DNA of 64,000 bases, from NCBI RefSeq assembly GCF_963677565.1, contig NZ_OY781982.1, forward strand, positions 434,001 to 498,000, in the 5' to 3' direction. How positions within the stretch are numbered: position 1 is the stretch's first letter; every line of letters begins with the position of its first letter. The notes under the pieces were generated by a model, which was not told where the DNA came from, made no database searches, and was given only the letters and a program-made list of their open reading frames with translations. Shown piece by piece: positions 9,419 through 17,922 of the stretch. The DNA comes from an uncultured Draconibacterium sp. (GTDB taxonomy: Bacteria > Bacteroidota > Bacteroidia > Bacteroidales > Prolixibacteraceae). The position numbers and the translations under genes are program-made.

Positions 9419-12241
9419 CTATTTTAAAATCGATTGAACTTGTGATAAACTTAGCTCTTCCGTTGGATGAAACTCCGAGCTTTCCATATATGAGATTACA
9501 CTCTTTTTAAGCTGACCGGCTTCCGGTCTTTTGTCAATATTATTTACTAAATCAGCACCACTGAAGATTACACGTCCCTCGCCTACTTTTGCCTCGAAAA
9601 GCAAGGCCAGCCTGCCGTTGCTTACCCAATCATCGATAATGCGGACAATGGGTTTTAGTTCTGCCTGAAACGCATCAAGCTGCACGGCATCTGCATGACT
9701 CATCGCATCCCACCACTGCCAGTTTGAATGGTATTCAGTTGGGAAATACTTCAATGCCGGATGATCAGGATTACACAAAATACCCAGTGTATGAGGTTTT
9801 TGTCCATCGGTCCAGGCCGTATTCCAAAAGATACTTGAGAAACCTACACCAACTGTTCCACCCATTTCCGGTGAAACTTTTCCCTTACCAAGACTTAGCA
9901 ACACTTTTCCTCCATTTTGCAGGTATTCAATAGTACTGTTATTTAAGTTTTCAACCACCTTAACTTCATCACTTCTAATTTCCTCGTTTTTAGGATATAC
10001 CCAAATATCCCAGGCATTGGTAAATTCACCAATCGATACGGACAAGGTCAGTTTTCGAGGTGTATTTTTTTGTTGAAACTGGTAAACAACTTCACCCAAT
10101 GAAATCGCATTTCCGATTTCAATGTTACGTTGTCCGAGCACTCCTTCTGCCACAACCTCATTGTTTTCAGTAATCTTCCACGCAGGATTTACACTATTCA
10201 ACGGGGCGGCTCCAAAGTGTGCCACTTCAATTTTGGCAGTCATGGTTTCCCCTTCCATGAAAATACGTTTATCCAATCGTGCCAGCGGAACAGTTGTGTT
10301 ACAGAAAGCACTAAACTCTTCCGGCGAGATGTAGCCCTTTTCGTCCCAAAACGCGTCGAGCACACCAACAAGCGCAGTGCCCTGACCCGGGAAATCGTAT
10401 AAACCAAGCAACTGGAATCCTGCAAATCCGGGAGTGCGCAACGCAGCTTCAATATCTGCTTTGTAACAAAGTGCCTGTAGTTTTCCTGATGCCATTAAAA
10501 AGCTATCCGCCAACTCACCCATATGATGAGCAGTTAAACTCTCGTGGAATAACTCAAAGTTTTTCGCTTTTAGTACGCCTGTATATTTTTCTATTTCTTT
10601 GAAATTCGGGTAAACACACCATTGTCCAATCTCGTGACTCACAACAGGCTTTCCATCGCTAGGCAATTTCTTTAACCAGTCGTAATCTGTTTTCGGAGCT
10701 TCTGCATTTATAATACTACGAAGCTCTTCGGCCCAGCCTTGTACACGTGGCCCAGGAATATTATGATATTGATTAGCATCAATAACCGGCCATCCGGCAG
10801 CACTAGTGTATTGTCTGCGTGTATCTTCCTTTTTCCAATAATTCACAAATTTGGTTAGGTAGGCAGTGTATTCAGCTCCACCGGGCTCATTTCCGTAGGT
10901 CATCATCACAAACGACGGATGGTTGCCATATTCTTTTACAATGCGCTTACTTTCTTCCCAAACGTATTCATCAACCGGAAATCCACTACCGAGTTCAGTG
11001 CTCTGATTCGCCCATGATCCACACTCAACCTGAAGGTAAACGCCCATTTCGTCAGCCACTTCAAAAGCAGCTTCAGGTGGGCACCACGAATGAAAACGTA
11101 CATGGTTTAAACCGTGCGCCTTTACTTGTTTATAGATTTTTCTCCAGTAATCGGGACCTGTTGGCGGATAGCCTGTTTTTGGGAAAGCAGCACAGTCGAG
11201 TGTTCCGCGCAAAAATACAGGCCTTCCATTTACCGCAAATTGCGATCCGTCAGCTTTAAAATCACGCAGCCCAAAATCTTCTGAAACGACATCAGTTCCC
11301 GAAGTTGATTCTAGCTGAACTGAAAGCTGATAAACATTCGGATTAAATTCATCCCACAACAATGCATCATCTCCCAATGAATACTGCATTTCAATCTCAT
11401 TATTGCCGGGAGTAACTTTAAAATTATATATCTTTTGTGCAGTCTTAACATCACTGTTCTTCAGTTGAGCAAAAAGCGGGATAGTAATTTCCTGTTCCTC
11501 TAAGGTAGAATTAACAACCTTACATTTTACGTCAATGCTTCGGGAATCCACATCCGGAAACACATCAACCTGACTGAAATAGATGTCGTTACGAACCTGA
11601 AGTTTTAAGTCTCCAACTATCCCATTCCAATTTGATTGGGTATGATCGGTAATGCTGTGCGAGTTTATACCAACATCAATTTTATCCGTCCGGTTATCAA
11701 TTTGAATACTGATTTTATTCTCGCCCGACTTTACAAAGCCATCAATTTGAAATACATGCGGAGTACCAAGACTGTTTTGAGCTCCAACTTCTTCACCATT
11801 TATCCAAACTGCTGATTGCCAGTGCGGACGTTCGAGGCAGAGGAAAAGAGGCTTTCCAACCAACTCTACAGGAATAGAAACCGTTTTCTGGTACCATGCC
11901 GCCCCTGTATACTTTTTTAAAGGCTGCAACCAAAAAGGAAAGCGGATATTGTCAGCATCGAAATAGGGTGCATAATTTGGATCTTTATACCATTCCGGAT
12001 TTTGAATGCCCCCAATCCATTTTGTGTTGAGTGTAATATCAAAACCTTTTCCGTTTTCAACCATCGAACCGGGAAGGTTTACATGTTCAGAAAAATCCTG
12101 AGAAAACCATTCTCCTTGAATTCCTGCATCCAGTGTATCCATCCGAAACTGCCACTTGCCACTTAAATCAATGGTTTTTGTAGTTTCGGAAGCACATGAG
12201 CACAGCATAAAAAACAGCAGTATGTAAATAAAATTTTTCAT
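9419..12241 (-). CDS. glycoside hydrolase family 2 lipoprotein (PUL enzyme B)
   Basis: A 940-residue paralogue of the GH2 that closes the operon. The N-terminus carries a lipobox (FMLCSC near residue 16). The GH2 layout is sugar-binding jelly roll (about 25-230), Ig-like domain (about 230-325), TIM barrel from GRPVFLRGTLDCAAFP, then long beta-rich C-terminal domains. E452 in MTYGNEPGG is the candidate acid/base and E537 in VVSHEIGQWCVYP the candidate nucleophile. It differs from its paralogue by an insertion in the N-terminal domain (around KYTGAAWYQKTV) and by a different loop after the acid/base (GGAEYT versus LEGDAD), so the two probably cut different linkages or sugars. It is 14 bases after the MFS gene. 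The exact specificity is unknown. Confidence 0.85.
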   Translation of the reverse strand: MKNFIYILLFFMLCSCASETTKTIDLSGKWQFRMDTLDAGIQGEWFSQDFSEHVNLPGSMVENGKGFDITLNTKWIGGIQNPEWYKDPNYAPYFDADNIRFPFWLQPLKKYTGAAWYQKTVSIPVELVGKPLFLCLERPHWQSAVWINGEEVGAQNSLGTPHVFQIDGFVKSGENKISIQIDNRTDKIDVGINSHSITDHTQSNWNGIVGDLKLQVRNDIYFSQVDVFPDVDSRSIDVKCKVVNSTLEEQEITIPLFAQLKNSDVKTAQKIYNFKVTPGNNEIEMQYSLGDDALLWDEFNPNVYQLSVQLESTSGTDVVSEDFGLRDFKADGSQFAVNGRPVFLRGTLDCAAFPKTGYPPTGPDYWRKIYKQVKAHGLNHVRFHSWCPPEAAFEVADEMGVYLQVECGSWANQSTELGSGFPVDEYVWEESKRIVKEYGNHPSFVMMTYGNEPGGAEYTAYLTKFVNYWKKEDTRRQYTSAAGWPVIDANQYHNIPGPRVQGWAEELRSIINAEAPKTDYDWLKKLPSDGKPVVSHEIGQWCVYPNFKEIEKYTGVLKAKNFELFHESLTAHHMGELADSFLMASGKLQALCYKADIEAALRTPGFAGFQLLGLYDFPGQGTALVGVLDAFWDEKGYISPEEFSAFCNTTVPLARLDKRIFMEGETMTAKIEVAHFGAAPLNSVNPAWKITENNEVVAEGVLGQRNIEIGNAISLGEVVYQFQQKNTPRKLTLSVSIGEFTNAWDIWVYPKNEEIRSDEVKVVENLNNSTIEYLQNGGKVLLSLGKGKVSPEMGGTVGVGFSSIFWNTAWTDGQKPHTLGILCNPDHPALKYFPTEYHSNWQWWDAMSHADAVQLDAFQAELKPIVRIIDDWVSNGRLALLFEAKVGEGRVIFSGADLVNNIDKRPEAGQLKKSVISYMESSEFHPTEELSLSQVQSILK

Positions 12242-12255
12242 TTTCTTTCTAGCGA

Positions 12256-13641
12256 TTAGCCCAATATTTCCTCTTCAATTTCTTCCAGTGATTTACCTTT
12301 TGTTTCAGGCAATCGTTTGTATATGAACAGCAGTCCTGCAGCACAGATAATTCCGTATAACCAGAATGTACCTGAGGCGCCAAATGCTGAATTTAGCAAT
12401 GGGAATGTGTAGGTTAAAAGGAAACTGGCAATCCACAACGATGCGGTTGCGAACGACATGGCAGCACCACGAATACGGTTCGGGAAGATCTCGGAAAGTA
12501 CTACCCAGGTAACCGGTGCCAACGACATGGCGTAACATGCAATTCCTAAAACTACCAACAGCAGTAATGGCCAGCCGGTAACATGGAAATAATATCCGGC
12601 GCCCATTAACGCGTAAATTCCGGCCAGTCCGGCTGAACCAATAATCATCAAAGCCCGACGTCCCAATTTGTCAACCGTATAAATGGCCACGAAGGTAAAT
12701 ACAAGGTTTACACTTCCGGTAACTACAATATTGAACAGCGTATCGGAAACACCATAACCGGCAGCTGCAAAAACCTCTTGCGCATAATTGAAGATAACGT
12801 TGATGCCGCACCACTGTTGAAAAGCTGCAATTACAATACCTATTAGTAAAATTTTACGCATTCCCGGCGAATTCAGGAATTTCAAATTCACCCGTCCTTC
12901 GTCGTGTACAAGATTTTCGTGGATACTTTTATATTCCTTTTTGGCGTACTCCTCGCCACCAATTTTCGAGAGAATACTCAGTACTTTATTTTCATTGCCG
13001 TTTTTAGCCAGCCATCTCGGACTTTCAGGCACAATAAACATGAGGAGGAAAAATGCTCCAGCCGGTAAAGTCTCGGCCCAGAACATCCAGCGCCAGGCCA
13101 TTTGACCATTCCACGAAGCGAGAATATCTGCAGCTGTTGCGCCTTCGGGAACAGGTTGAGCAATTTGCCAGTTGGCAATCTGTGCTCCCAAAATTCCGAT
13201 TACAATGGTTAATTGGTTCAGTGAAACAAACTTTCCGCGCATTGCTGCCGGCGATACTTCGGCAATGTACATAGGCGACAAATTGGAAGCCAGACCGATG
13301 CCGATTCCACCCAAGATGCGGTAAATAATAAACGGAGTAAAATTGTTTGATGCCCCGGTACCTATTGCGGAGAGCGTAAACAGAAAAGCCGAAAATATAA
13401 GTAATTTTTTTCGTCCTAACCGGTCACTAAAAGCACCTGAAGTTAGCGCCCCGAGTAAACATCCAAGCAGTGCGCAACTCATTGCCCAGCCCTGTAAAAA
13501 AGGACTTTGGCTGATGTGGAAAAACTGCTCGTAAAACGGTTTGGCCCCGCCAATAACTACCCAATCATATCCGAAAAGTAGACCTCCCATGGCCGAAACC
13601 ATTGAGATCGTGAATATGTACCTTGTGTTTAATTTTTGCAT
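12256..13641 (-). CDS. MFS sugar porter (sugar:proton symporter type)
   Basis: A 461-residue, 12-helix inner-membrane transporter of the sugar porter family (XylE/GalP/GLUT type). Family motifs are visible: GRLGRKK between helices 2 and 3, YRILGGIGIGLASNLSPMYIAE in helices 4-5, PESPRWLAKNG before the central loop, QQWCGINVIFNYA in helix 7, DKLGRRALM between helices 8 and 9, and PETKGKSLEEIE at the C-terminus. The QQxxGxN motif of helix 7 is the usual monosaccharide-binding site, so a hexose or pentose released by the PUL enzymes is the likely cargo. It sits between GH30 and GH2 genes, and co-transcription with them supports uptake of the end product from the periplasm. Confidence 0.92.
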   Translation of the reverse strand: MQKLNTRYIFTISMVSAMGGLLFGYDWVVIGGAKPFYEQFFHISQSPFLQGWAMSCALLGCLLGALTSGAFSDRLGRKKLLIFSAFLFTLSAIGTGASNNFTPFIIYRILGGIGIGLASNLSPMYIAEVSPAAMRGKFVSLNQLTIVIGILGAQIANWQIAQPVPEGATAADILASWNGQMAWRWMFWAETLPAGAFFLLMFIVPESPRWLAKNGNENKVLSILSKIGGEEYAKKEYKSIHENLVHDEGRVNLKFLNSPGMRKILLIGIVIAAFQQWCGINVIFNYAQEVFAAAGYGVSDTLFNIVVTGSVNLVFTFVAIYTVDKLGRRALMIIGSAGLAGIYALMGAGYYFHVTGWPLLLLVVLGIACYAMSLAPVTWVVLSEIFPNRIRGAAMSFATASLWIASFLLTYTFPLLNSAFGASGTFWLYGIICAAGLLFIYKRLPETKGKSLEEIEEEILG

Positions 13642-13672
13642 TGTTAAGTTGAAATGGTTGATATCTAATTTT

Positions 13673-15259
13673 TTATTTTTCGATCACTAAAGTTGAAACG
13701 GAACGTTTGGGAATCACAAGCTCTTCCAATTGGACGGTGCTTTTTTCAAGATCTCTTGTTTCGTCAGTTATATAAAGAGCTGCATTACCGTTATTATTGC
13801 CACTGCCAGCCAGATTCACCGGTTTATCGTCTTCGGTATAGTTCATAAAAACATATACCTGTTTTCCCGATGACAGATCTTTAAATGCTGCCACCTGCAA
13901 ATCTGTTGCCTGCTCAACAAGCGACAAATCGTTATCAATTTTTGCATCAATCCTTACCATATCAGGACGCACAAACCTTGAATAGTTACCCATTGCCCAA
14001 AGCAATTTAGTCTCTGTAATTTCGCCATCGAAACGCAAATCGTAATTCAACTGGCTGGTATCATTATTCACTCCCGGCCCTTTTCCATCATCTAAATGAA
14101 CGAGGCCATCTTTGTAATTGAATTGCGAAAGTGCGGTCCACCAATCCCACGAACGGGCATTGGCAATTGTCAGATCCGAATGGATAACACGTGCCACATA
14201 CAACGCTGTTGGCATTCCTGTATCGCGTCCCCAGCCTCCGGTAGTTTCATCATTCTTTTCCAGAATACAGAATTCAGTTTGCCAGAAATCCAGTTCCGGA
14301 TTAATTTCCTCTAAACGCTCTACCATTTTCTGGCGGTATTCGATTTGTGCTTTTATCGGCCAGGTGGTAAAATACGAGTGCGAGGTAATGGCATATTCCA
14401 GGTTTTTCAGATCGCCAATGTACATCTCCGATTCCGGATTGAAAAATACATTGATCTGGTCGCCATTCGAATTATTACCTTTCTCTTTGTAGAGGTATTC
14501 CACATCTCCGGCTTCACCAAAAATCATTTTGGTCTCGGAACCTCGTGAACTTAGTTCTTTCGATAAAATTTTGGTGTATTTGTAAAGCTCTTTATTAGTT
14601 GCCGGCGTACCTTCCTGGTTGCTGGCATCCCACGCCCACTGTGGTTCGTTAAACGGACTTAAGTAAGCAAAATGAATATTCTCGTTTTTCTCGAAATGTT
14701 CTACAACGTCAACCAGAAATTTTGAATACGCTTCGTATTTGTCTTCTTTCAGGTTAAAACCCAGGTCGCCTTTTGTGGCATGTGCCAGTCCGTTTTTTGT
14801 ATAAAACACCGGCGGAGAAATGGTGTATGCCGTAAACTCCGGCACACCGCGTTTTTTTGCTGCCTGCAAAAACCAACGCTGACCTTTATATTTCGTCCAG
14901 TCGTAGTTGCCATCGGCATCCAGAAAACACTCCGAACGCCGCCATACATTTACAATATCAGAGGCATCGCCTTGTTCCATTGAACCGGCACCAATGTAAA
15001 AGCGCCAGTTTGAAAGGCCAATTCCTATGGGATTTCCGCTTTCATCCGTGTCTAAACTAAAAAGTAGATCGGCAATTTTCTCGCGTTTTGCCACCGGCCA
15101 ATTTTCGCCAACAAATTGACAGCGCCACGAATCGGACGCTCCAAAATTCTGGATACTTTGATAGGTTTTCTCCGGATTTACCTGAACTGTTATCCTGTTG
15201 TTTTGTGAAAACAACTGAGCTGATAACAGCATTGAGAATATGACTAAAATGGCTTTCAT
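13673..15259 (-). CDS. GH30-type glycoside hydrolase, exported
   Basis: A 528-residue enzyme with a Sec signal peptide (MKAILVIFSMLLSAQLFSQ) but no lipobox and no sorting tail, so probably periplasmic. The (beta/alpha)8 barrel starts at IQNFGASDSWRCQFVGENWP and includes GLSNWRFYIGAGSMEQGD. E205 in SPFNEPQWAWD is the candidate acid/base and E329 in FWQTEFCILEKND the candidate nucleophile of this retaining clan-A fold. The last 100 residues form the small beta-sandwich common to GH30. The overall type resembles enzymes I associate with endo-beta-1,6-galactanases (GH30_5-like), but that subfamily call is tentative. It overlaps functionally with the T9SS-exported paralogue 14 bases upstream, which would act at the cell surface while this one acts inside. 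Confidence 0.82.
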   Translation of the reverse strand: MKAILVIFSMLLSAQLFSQNNRITVQVNPEKTYQSIQNFGASDSWRCQFVGENWPVAKREKIADLLFSLDTDESGNPIGIGLSNWRFYIGAGSMEQGDASDIVNVWRRSECFLDADGNYDWTKYKGQRWFLQAAKKRGVPEFTAYTISPPVFYTKNGLAHATKGDLGFNLKEDKYEAYSKFLVDVVEHFEKNENIHFAYLSPFNEPQWAWDASNQEGTPATNKELYKYTKILSKELSSRGSETKMIFGEAGDVEYLYKEKGNNSNGDQINVFFNPESEMYIGDLKNLEYAITSHSYFTTWPIKAQIEYRQKMVERLEEINPELDFWQTEFCILEKNDETTGGWGRDTGMPTALYVARVIHSDLTIANARSWDWWTALSQFNYKDGLVHLDDGKGPGVNNDTSQLNYDLRFDGEITETKLLWAMGNYSRFVRPDMVRIDAKIDNDLSLVEQATDLQVAAFKDLSSGKQVYVFMNYTEDDKPVNLAGSGNNNGNAALYITDETRDLEKSTVQLEELVIPKRSVSTLVIEK

Positions 15260-15273
15260 CTTTTATTACATCT

Positions 15274-17823
15274 TTAAAATATGATGACTTTTACTGTTTC
15301 GCGTTTGCCGGCAGCAATTCCCGAAACCAAAAAAATTCCTTTGTTATATTCAGCAGAAGAAATCACAATCCTTTGCTGTTGTTTCTCAACCGGGATAGTA
15401 AGCTGTAACTGCCCGGAAATATTGTACAGTTTAATTTGTTTATAAGAATGATTGGATGGCAATTCAGCAATTATTTGCTGAGCGCGGCCATTATAATAAG
15501 CCTTAAAATCCTGCTCTTTTAACTCTGTTCCAATGGAAGTACCAACTTCCAGATCGGCAGTAAACGTAACCACCGATTTTGCCGGAACGATCAATTTTCC
15601 ATTGGATAGATCAATATCCTGTTTTTCCAGGTTTGAAAATTCGTCGGTTAAAAATAGTGATGGATTTTTCAGCGTTTTTCCATTCGCATTATCAACTGAC
15701 AGTTTTACATCCCGCACTTCGTTGGTAAAGTTTGTAGCCACAATCACCACTTTGCTTTCTTCAGCATCAGTAAACGCAGAAAAAACAATATCCTCGTAGG
15801 TTTCGCTGGTGCTTAGATTATCCGAACGTGAATAATCCACCCGTGTCATATCAGGGCGAATAAAATACGAGAAATTCCCGAACGTATAAAACAGTTTCGT
15901 TAAATGATAAACACCATCGCTGTTATCATTTTTCGTCAGTGCTTCAATGAGGCAAAAACGTGATTCCCCATTGTGTTTTCCCTGCTCAAAGGTTGTCCAC
16001 CACTGCCATGCTGAAACATTGGCAATATTCAGGTCGGCCATAATCGTTCTGGAAAGCGATAGCGCACATTGCATCTCTGTCAACTTCACATTCGCCGGAT
16101 AACCGTAACGATATCCATCAGCCAACAAGGAATATTCAGTTTGCCACAGTTGCGGTTTCGGATTCAGCAACTGCGCCATTTGAGCCATTTCCTCGCGGTT
16201 ATCAACCAGTTGAGAACCGTAATCGGTAAAATAACTGTGATAAGAAACGATATCGGAAAACGATGATTTATCGAGTAATGAAAGTCCGGAATTGGCGTTC
16301 CAGAATTTATACAGCTGATTGTCAGCATGGCCTGTTCCGCCAGTCATACTGTTGATCGATGCTGCTTCTGTAATAAACAGCTTACTTGTAACATTACGCG
16401 CCGAAAATTCATTATCAATTGTCGAAACCACATCAAATATTTCCTGGTTGGTCCAGGGTGTACCTTCCTGTGTTACGGTGCCGCTACTTGACGACGGTGC
16501 CCACCCCCATTGCGGTTCATTTAACGGACTGATATAATCGAAATGAATACCTTCATTGTCAAAATGCTCGCTGACATCGGCTAAAAACCGGGCATAATCA
16601 TCAAAATACTCCGGTTTTAGAATTGTTGCCATTTCCGTTCCGTATTCCCGAAATCCAAGATTATTTTGTGTGTATTCAACCGGCGGACTGTTTTGCCATC
16701 CGATTAAATGATGCACGTTGTACTGATTCGCTTTTTGCAAAAACCATTGCTGCCCTGCCTGCTTTTCCCAGTTGTAAGTGCTTCCGTCGGCATTCAGGAA
16801 GCCTTCTGTACGGCGCGATTCTTCACTTATCCGGCTGGCATCGCCTTGCTCTGCTGTTCCGGCACCAATATTAAATCGCCAGGCAGAAAGGCCAATTCCC
16901 AATGGATTTCCGTCGGCATCTTTTTCGGTACTGAATAACAATTCTGCCAGCTTTTCCTTTTTCGTTTCCGGCCAGTATTTTCCGATACGTTCAGTATTCC
17001 AGGCGTCGGACGAGCCGAAATTTTGAATGGTTTGCTGTTTAGATGCAATGTCAATAGTAAGGTCGATCGGATCTCCGGAAGTTTCCCAGTTTATAGTCTT
17101 GTCTTCCGGATCAGGAATTTCTGTTTCGTTCGCCACTGCCAGAATTTGATTGGCAGAAAGCGCCTGATCAAAAACTTTAATTTCATCTAAACGAGCTGAA
17201 ATATAATAATTGTCCGACCGGTGTGGATTGCCTCCGAGATATAGAGAATCGCCCTGAATTAAGGTCGGAGAAATATTAAGATATCCGCTTGAGATCTCCG
17301 CACCATCGATATAAATCTTTGCCAGTTTGTCCTCGAAAGTGATTGCAATATGCATCCATTTATTCTTCTGAAGAACGTCGGTTTCAATCGTTTCGTATAA
17401 ACCGTAATCTTTGCTGTCGCTTATTAAAGCACAACCGTAATTGCCCCATCCAATCTGAGGAGTGAAGAATAAATTTGAATTTGTTTCCTGGTTATGGATT
17501 TCAAAAAGCTGATGCCATGAACCGGCGTTATCGTTTTCCCAAAAGAAAAAGAATGATACGGTAAAAGTATCGGTATCCAATAAATTCCTATTGAAAGCCG
17601 CATAACTCTTGTGCGATGCGGAGAACTGCAATACCGAGCCTCTTTCGCTATCCGTAAACAATGAGGTATTGTTGTAAAGAAACAGTTCAGAATTTCCGGT
17701 TTCGTCAACTGCCGCACCACTATTAAACGTATAGTTTACAACAGGTTGAATATTACTTTGTGCAAAAGCTAAACTGTTTACACAAAGTAATACCAATCCT
17801 AAAAGCAGCTTAAAAAAATTCAT
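15274..17823 (-). CDS. multidomain GH30-type hydrolase with LamG-like domain and T9SS sorting tail
   Basis: An 849-residue secreted enzyme. In order: signal peptide (ending near SLAFAQ), a concanavalin/LamG-like domain (about 25-235, with SFFFFWENDNAGSWHQLFEI and LDEIKVFDQALSANQI), the GH30 barrel (about 255-760) and a type IX secretion C-terminal domain (about 775-849, with QIKLYNISGQLQLTIPV). E436 in SPLNEPQWGWAP is the candidate acid/base and E563 in WQTEYSLLADGY the candidate nucleophile. The sorting tail means export across the outer membrane and probable surface attachment, so it is a candidate first-cut enzyme of this PUL. Its catalytic domain is a paralogue of the next gene. It starts after a 99-base gap that contains a strong hairpin, the widest gap inside the operon. 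Confidence 0.85.
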   Translation of the reverse strand: MNFFKLLLGLVLLCVNSLAFAQSNIQPVVNYTFNSGAAVDETGNSELFLYNNTSLFTDSERGSVLQFSASHKSYAAFNRNLLDTDTFTVSFFFFWENDNAGSWHQLFEIHNQETNSNLFFTPQIGWGNYGCALISDSKDYGLYETIETDVLQKNKWMHIAITFEDKLAKIYIDGAEISSGYLNISPTLIQGDSLYLGGNPHRSDNYYISARLDEIKVFDQALSANQILAVANETEIPDPEDKTINWETSGDPIDLTIDIASKQQTIQNFGSSDAWNTERIGKYWPETKKEKLAELLFSTEKDADGNPLGIGLSAWRFNIGAGTAEQGDASRISEESRRTEGFLNADGSTYNWEKQAGQQWFLQKANQYNVHHLIGWQNSPPVEYTQNNLGFREYGTEMATILKPEYFDDYARFLADVSEHFDNEGIHFDYISPLNEPQWGWAPSSSSGTVTQEGTPWTNQEIFDVVSTIDNEFSARNVTSKLFITEAASINSMTGGTGHADNQLYKFWNANSGLSLLDKSSFSDIVSYHSYFTDYGSQLVDNREEMAQMAQLLNPKPQLWQTEYSLLADGYRYGYPANVKLTEMQCALSLSRTIMADLNIANVSAWQWWTTFEQGKHNGESRFCLIEALTKNDNSDGVYHLTKLFYTFGNFSYFIRPDMTRVDYSRSDNLSTSETYEDIVFSAFTDAEESKVVIVATNFTNEVRDVKLSVDNANGKTLKNPSLFLTDEFSNLEKQDIDLSNGKLIVPAKSVVTFTADLEVGTSIGTELKEQDFKAYYNGRAQQIIAELPSNHSYKQIKLYNISGQLQLTIPVEKQQQRIVISSAEYNKGIFLVSGIAAGKRETVKVIIF

Positions 17824-17878
17824 TACAATTTCTTGAAAAAATACGGTTTAAATTTTGAGCATCCACGAGAAGAAAAGA

Positions 17879-17900
17879 AGATGTTCAAAAAAGAACATCT
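17879..17900 (-). terminator. hairpin inside the PUL operon, possible partial terminator
   Basis: AGATGTTC/GAACATCT around an A6 loop (U6 in the minus-strand RNA), followed on the minus strand by the pyrimidine-rich TCTTTTCTTC. It separates the SusCD/surface-protein part from the enzyme part of the operon. It could attenuate transcription or protect the upstream mRNA. The U-run is interrupted, so complete termination is unlikely. Confidence 0.5.
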
Positions 17901-17922
17901 CCTTTTTTCTAACCAAACTAAA

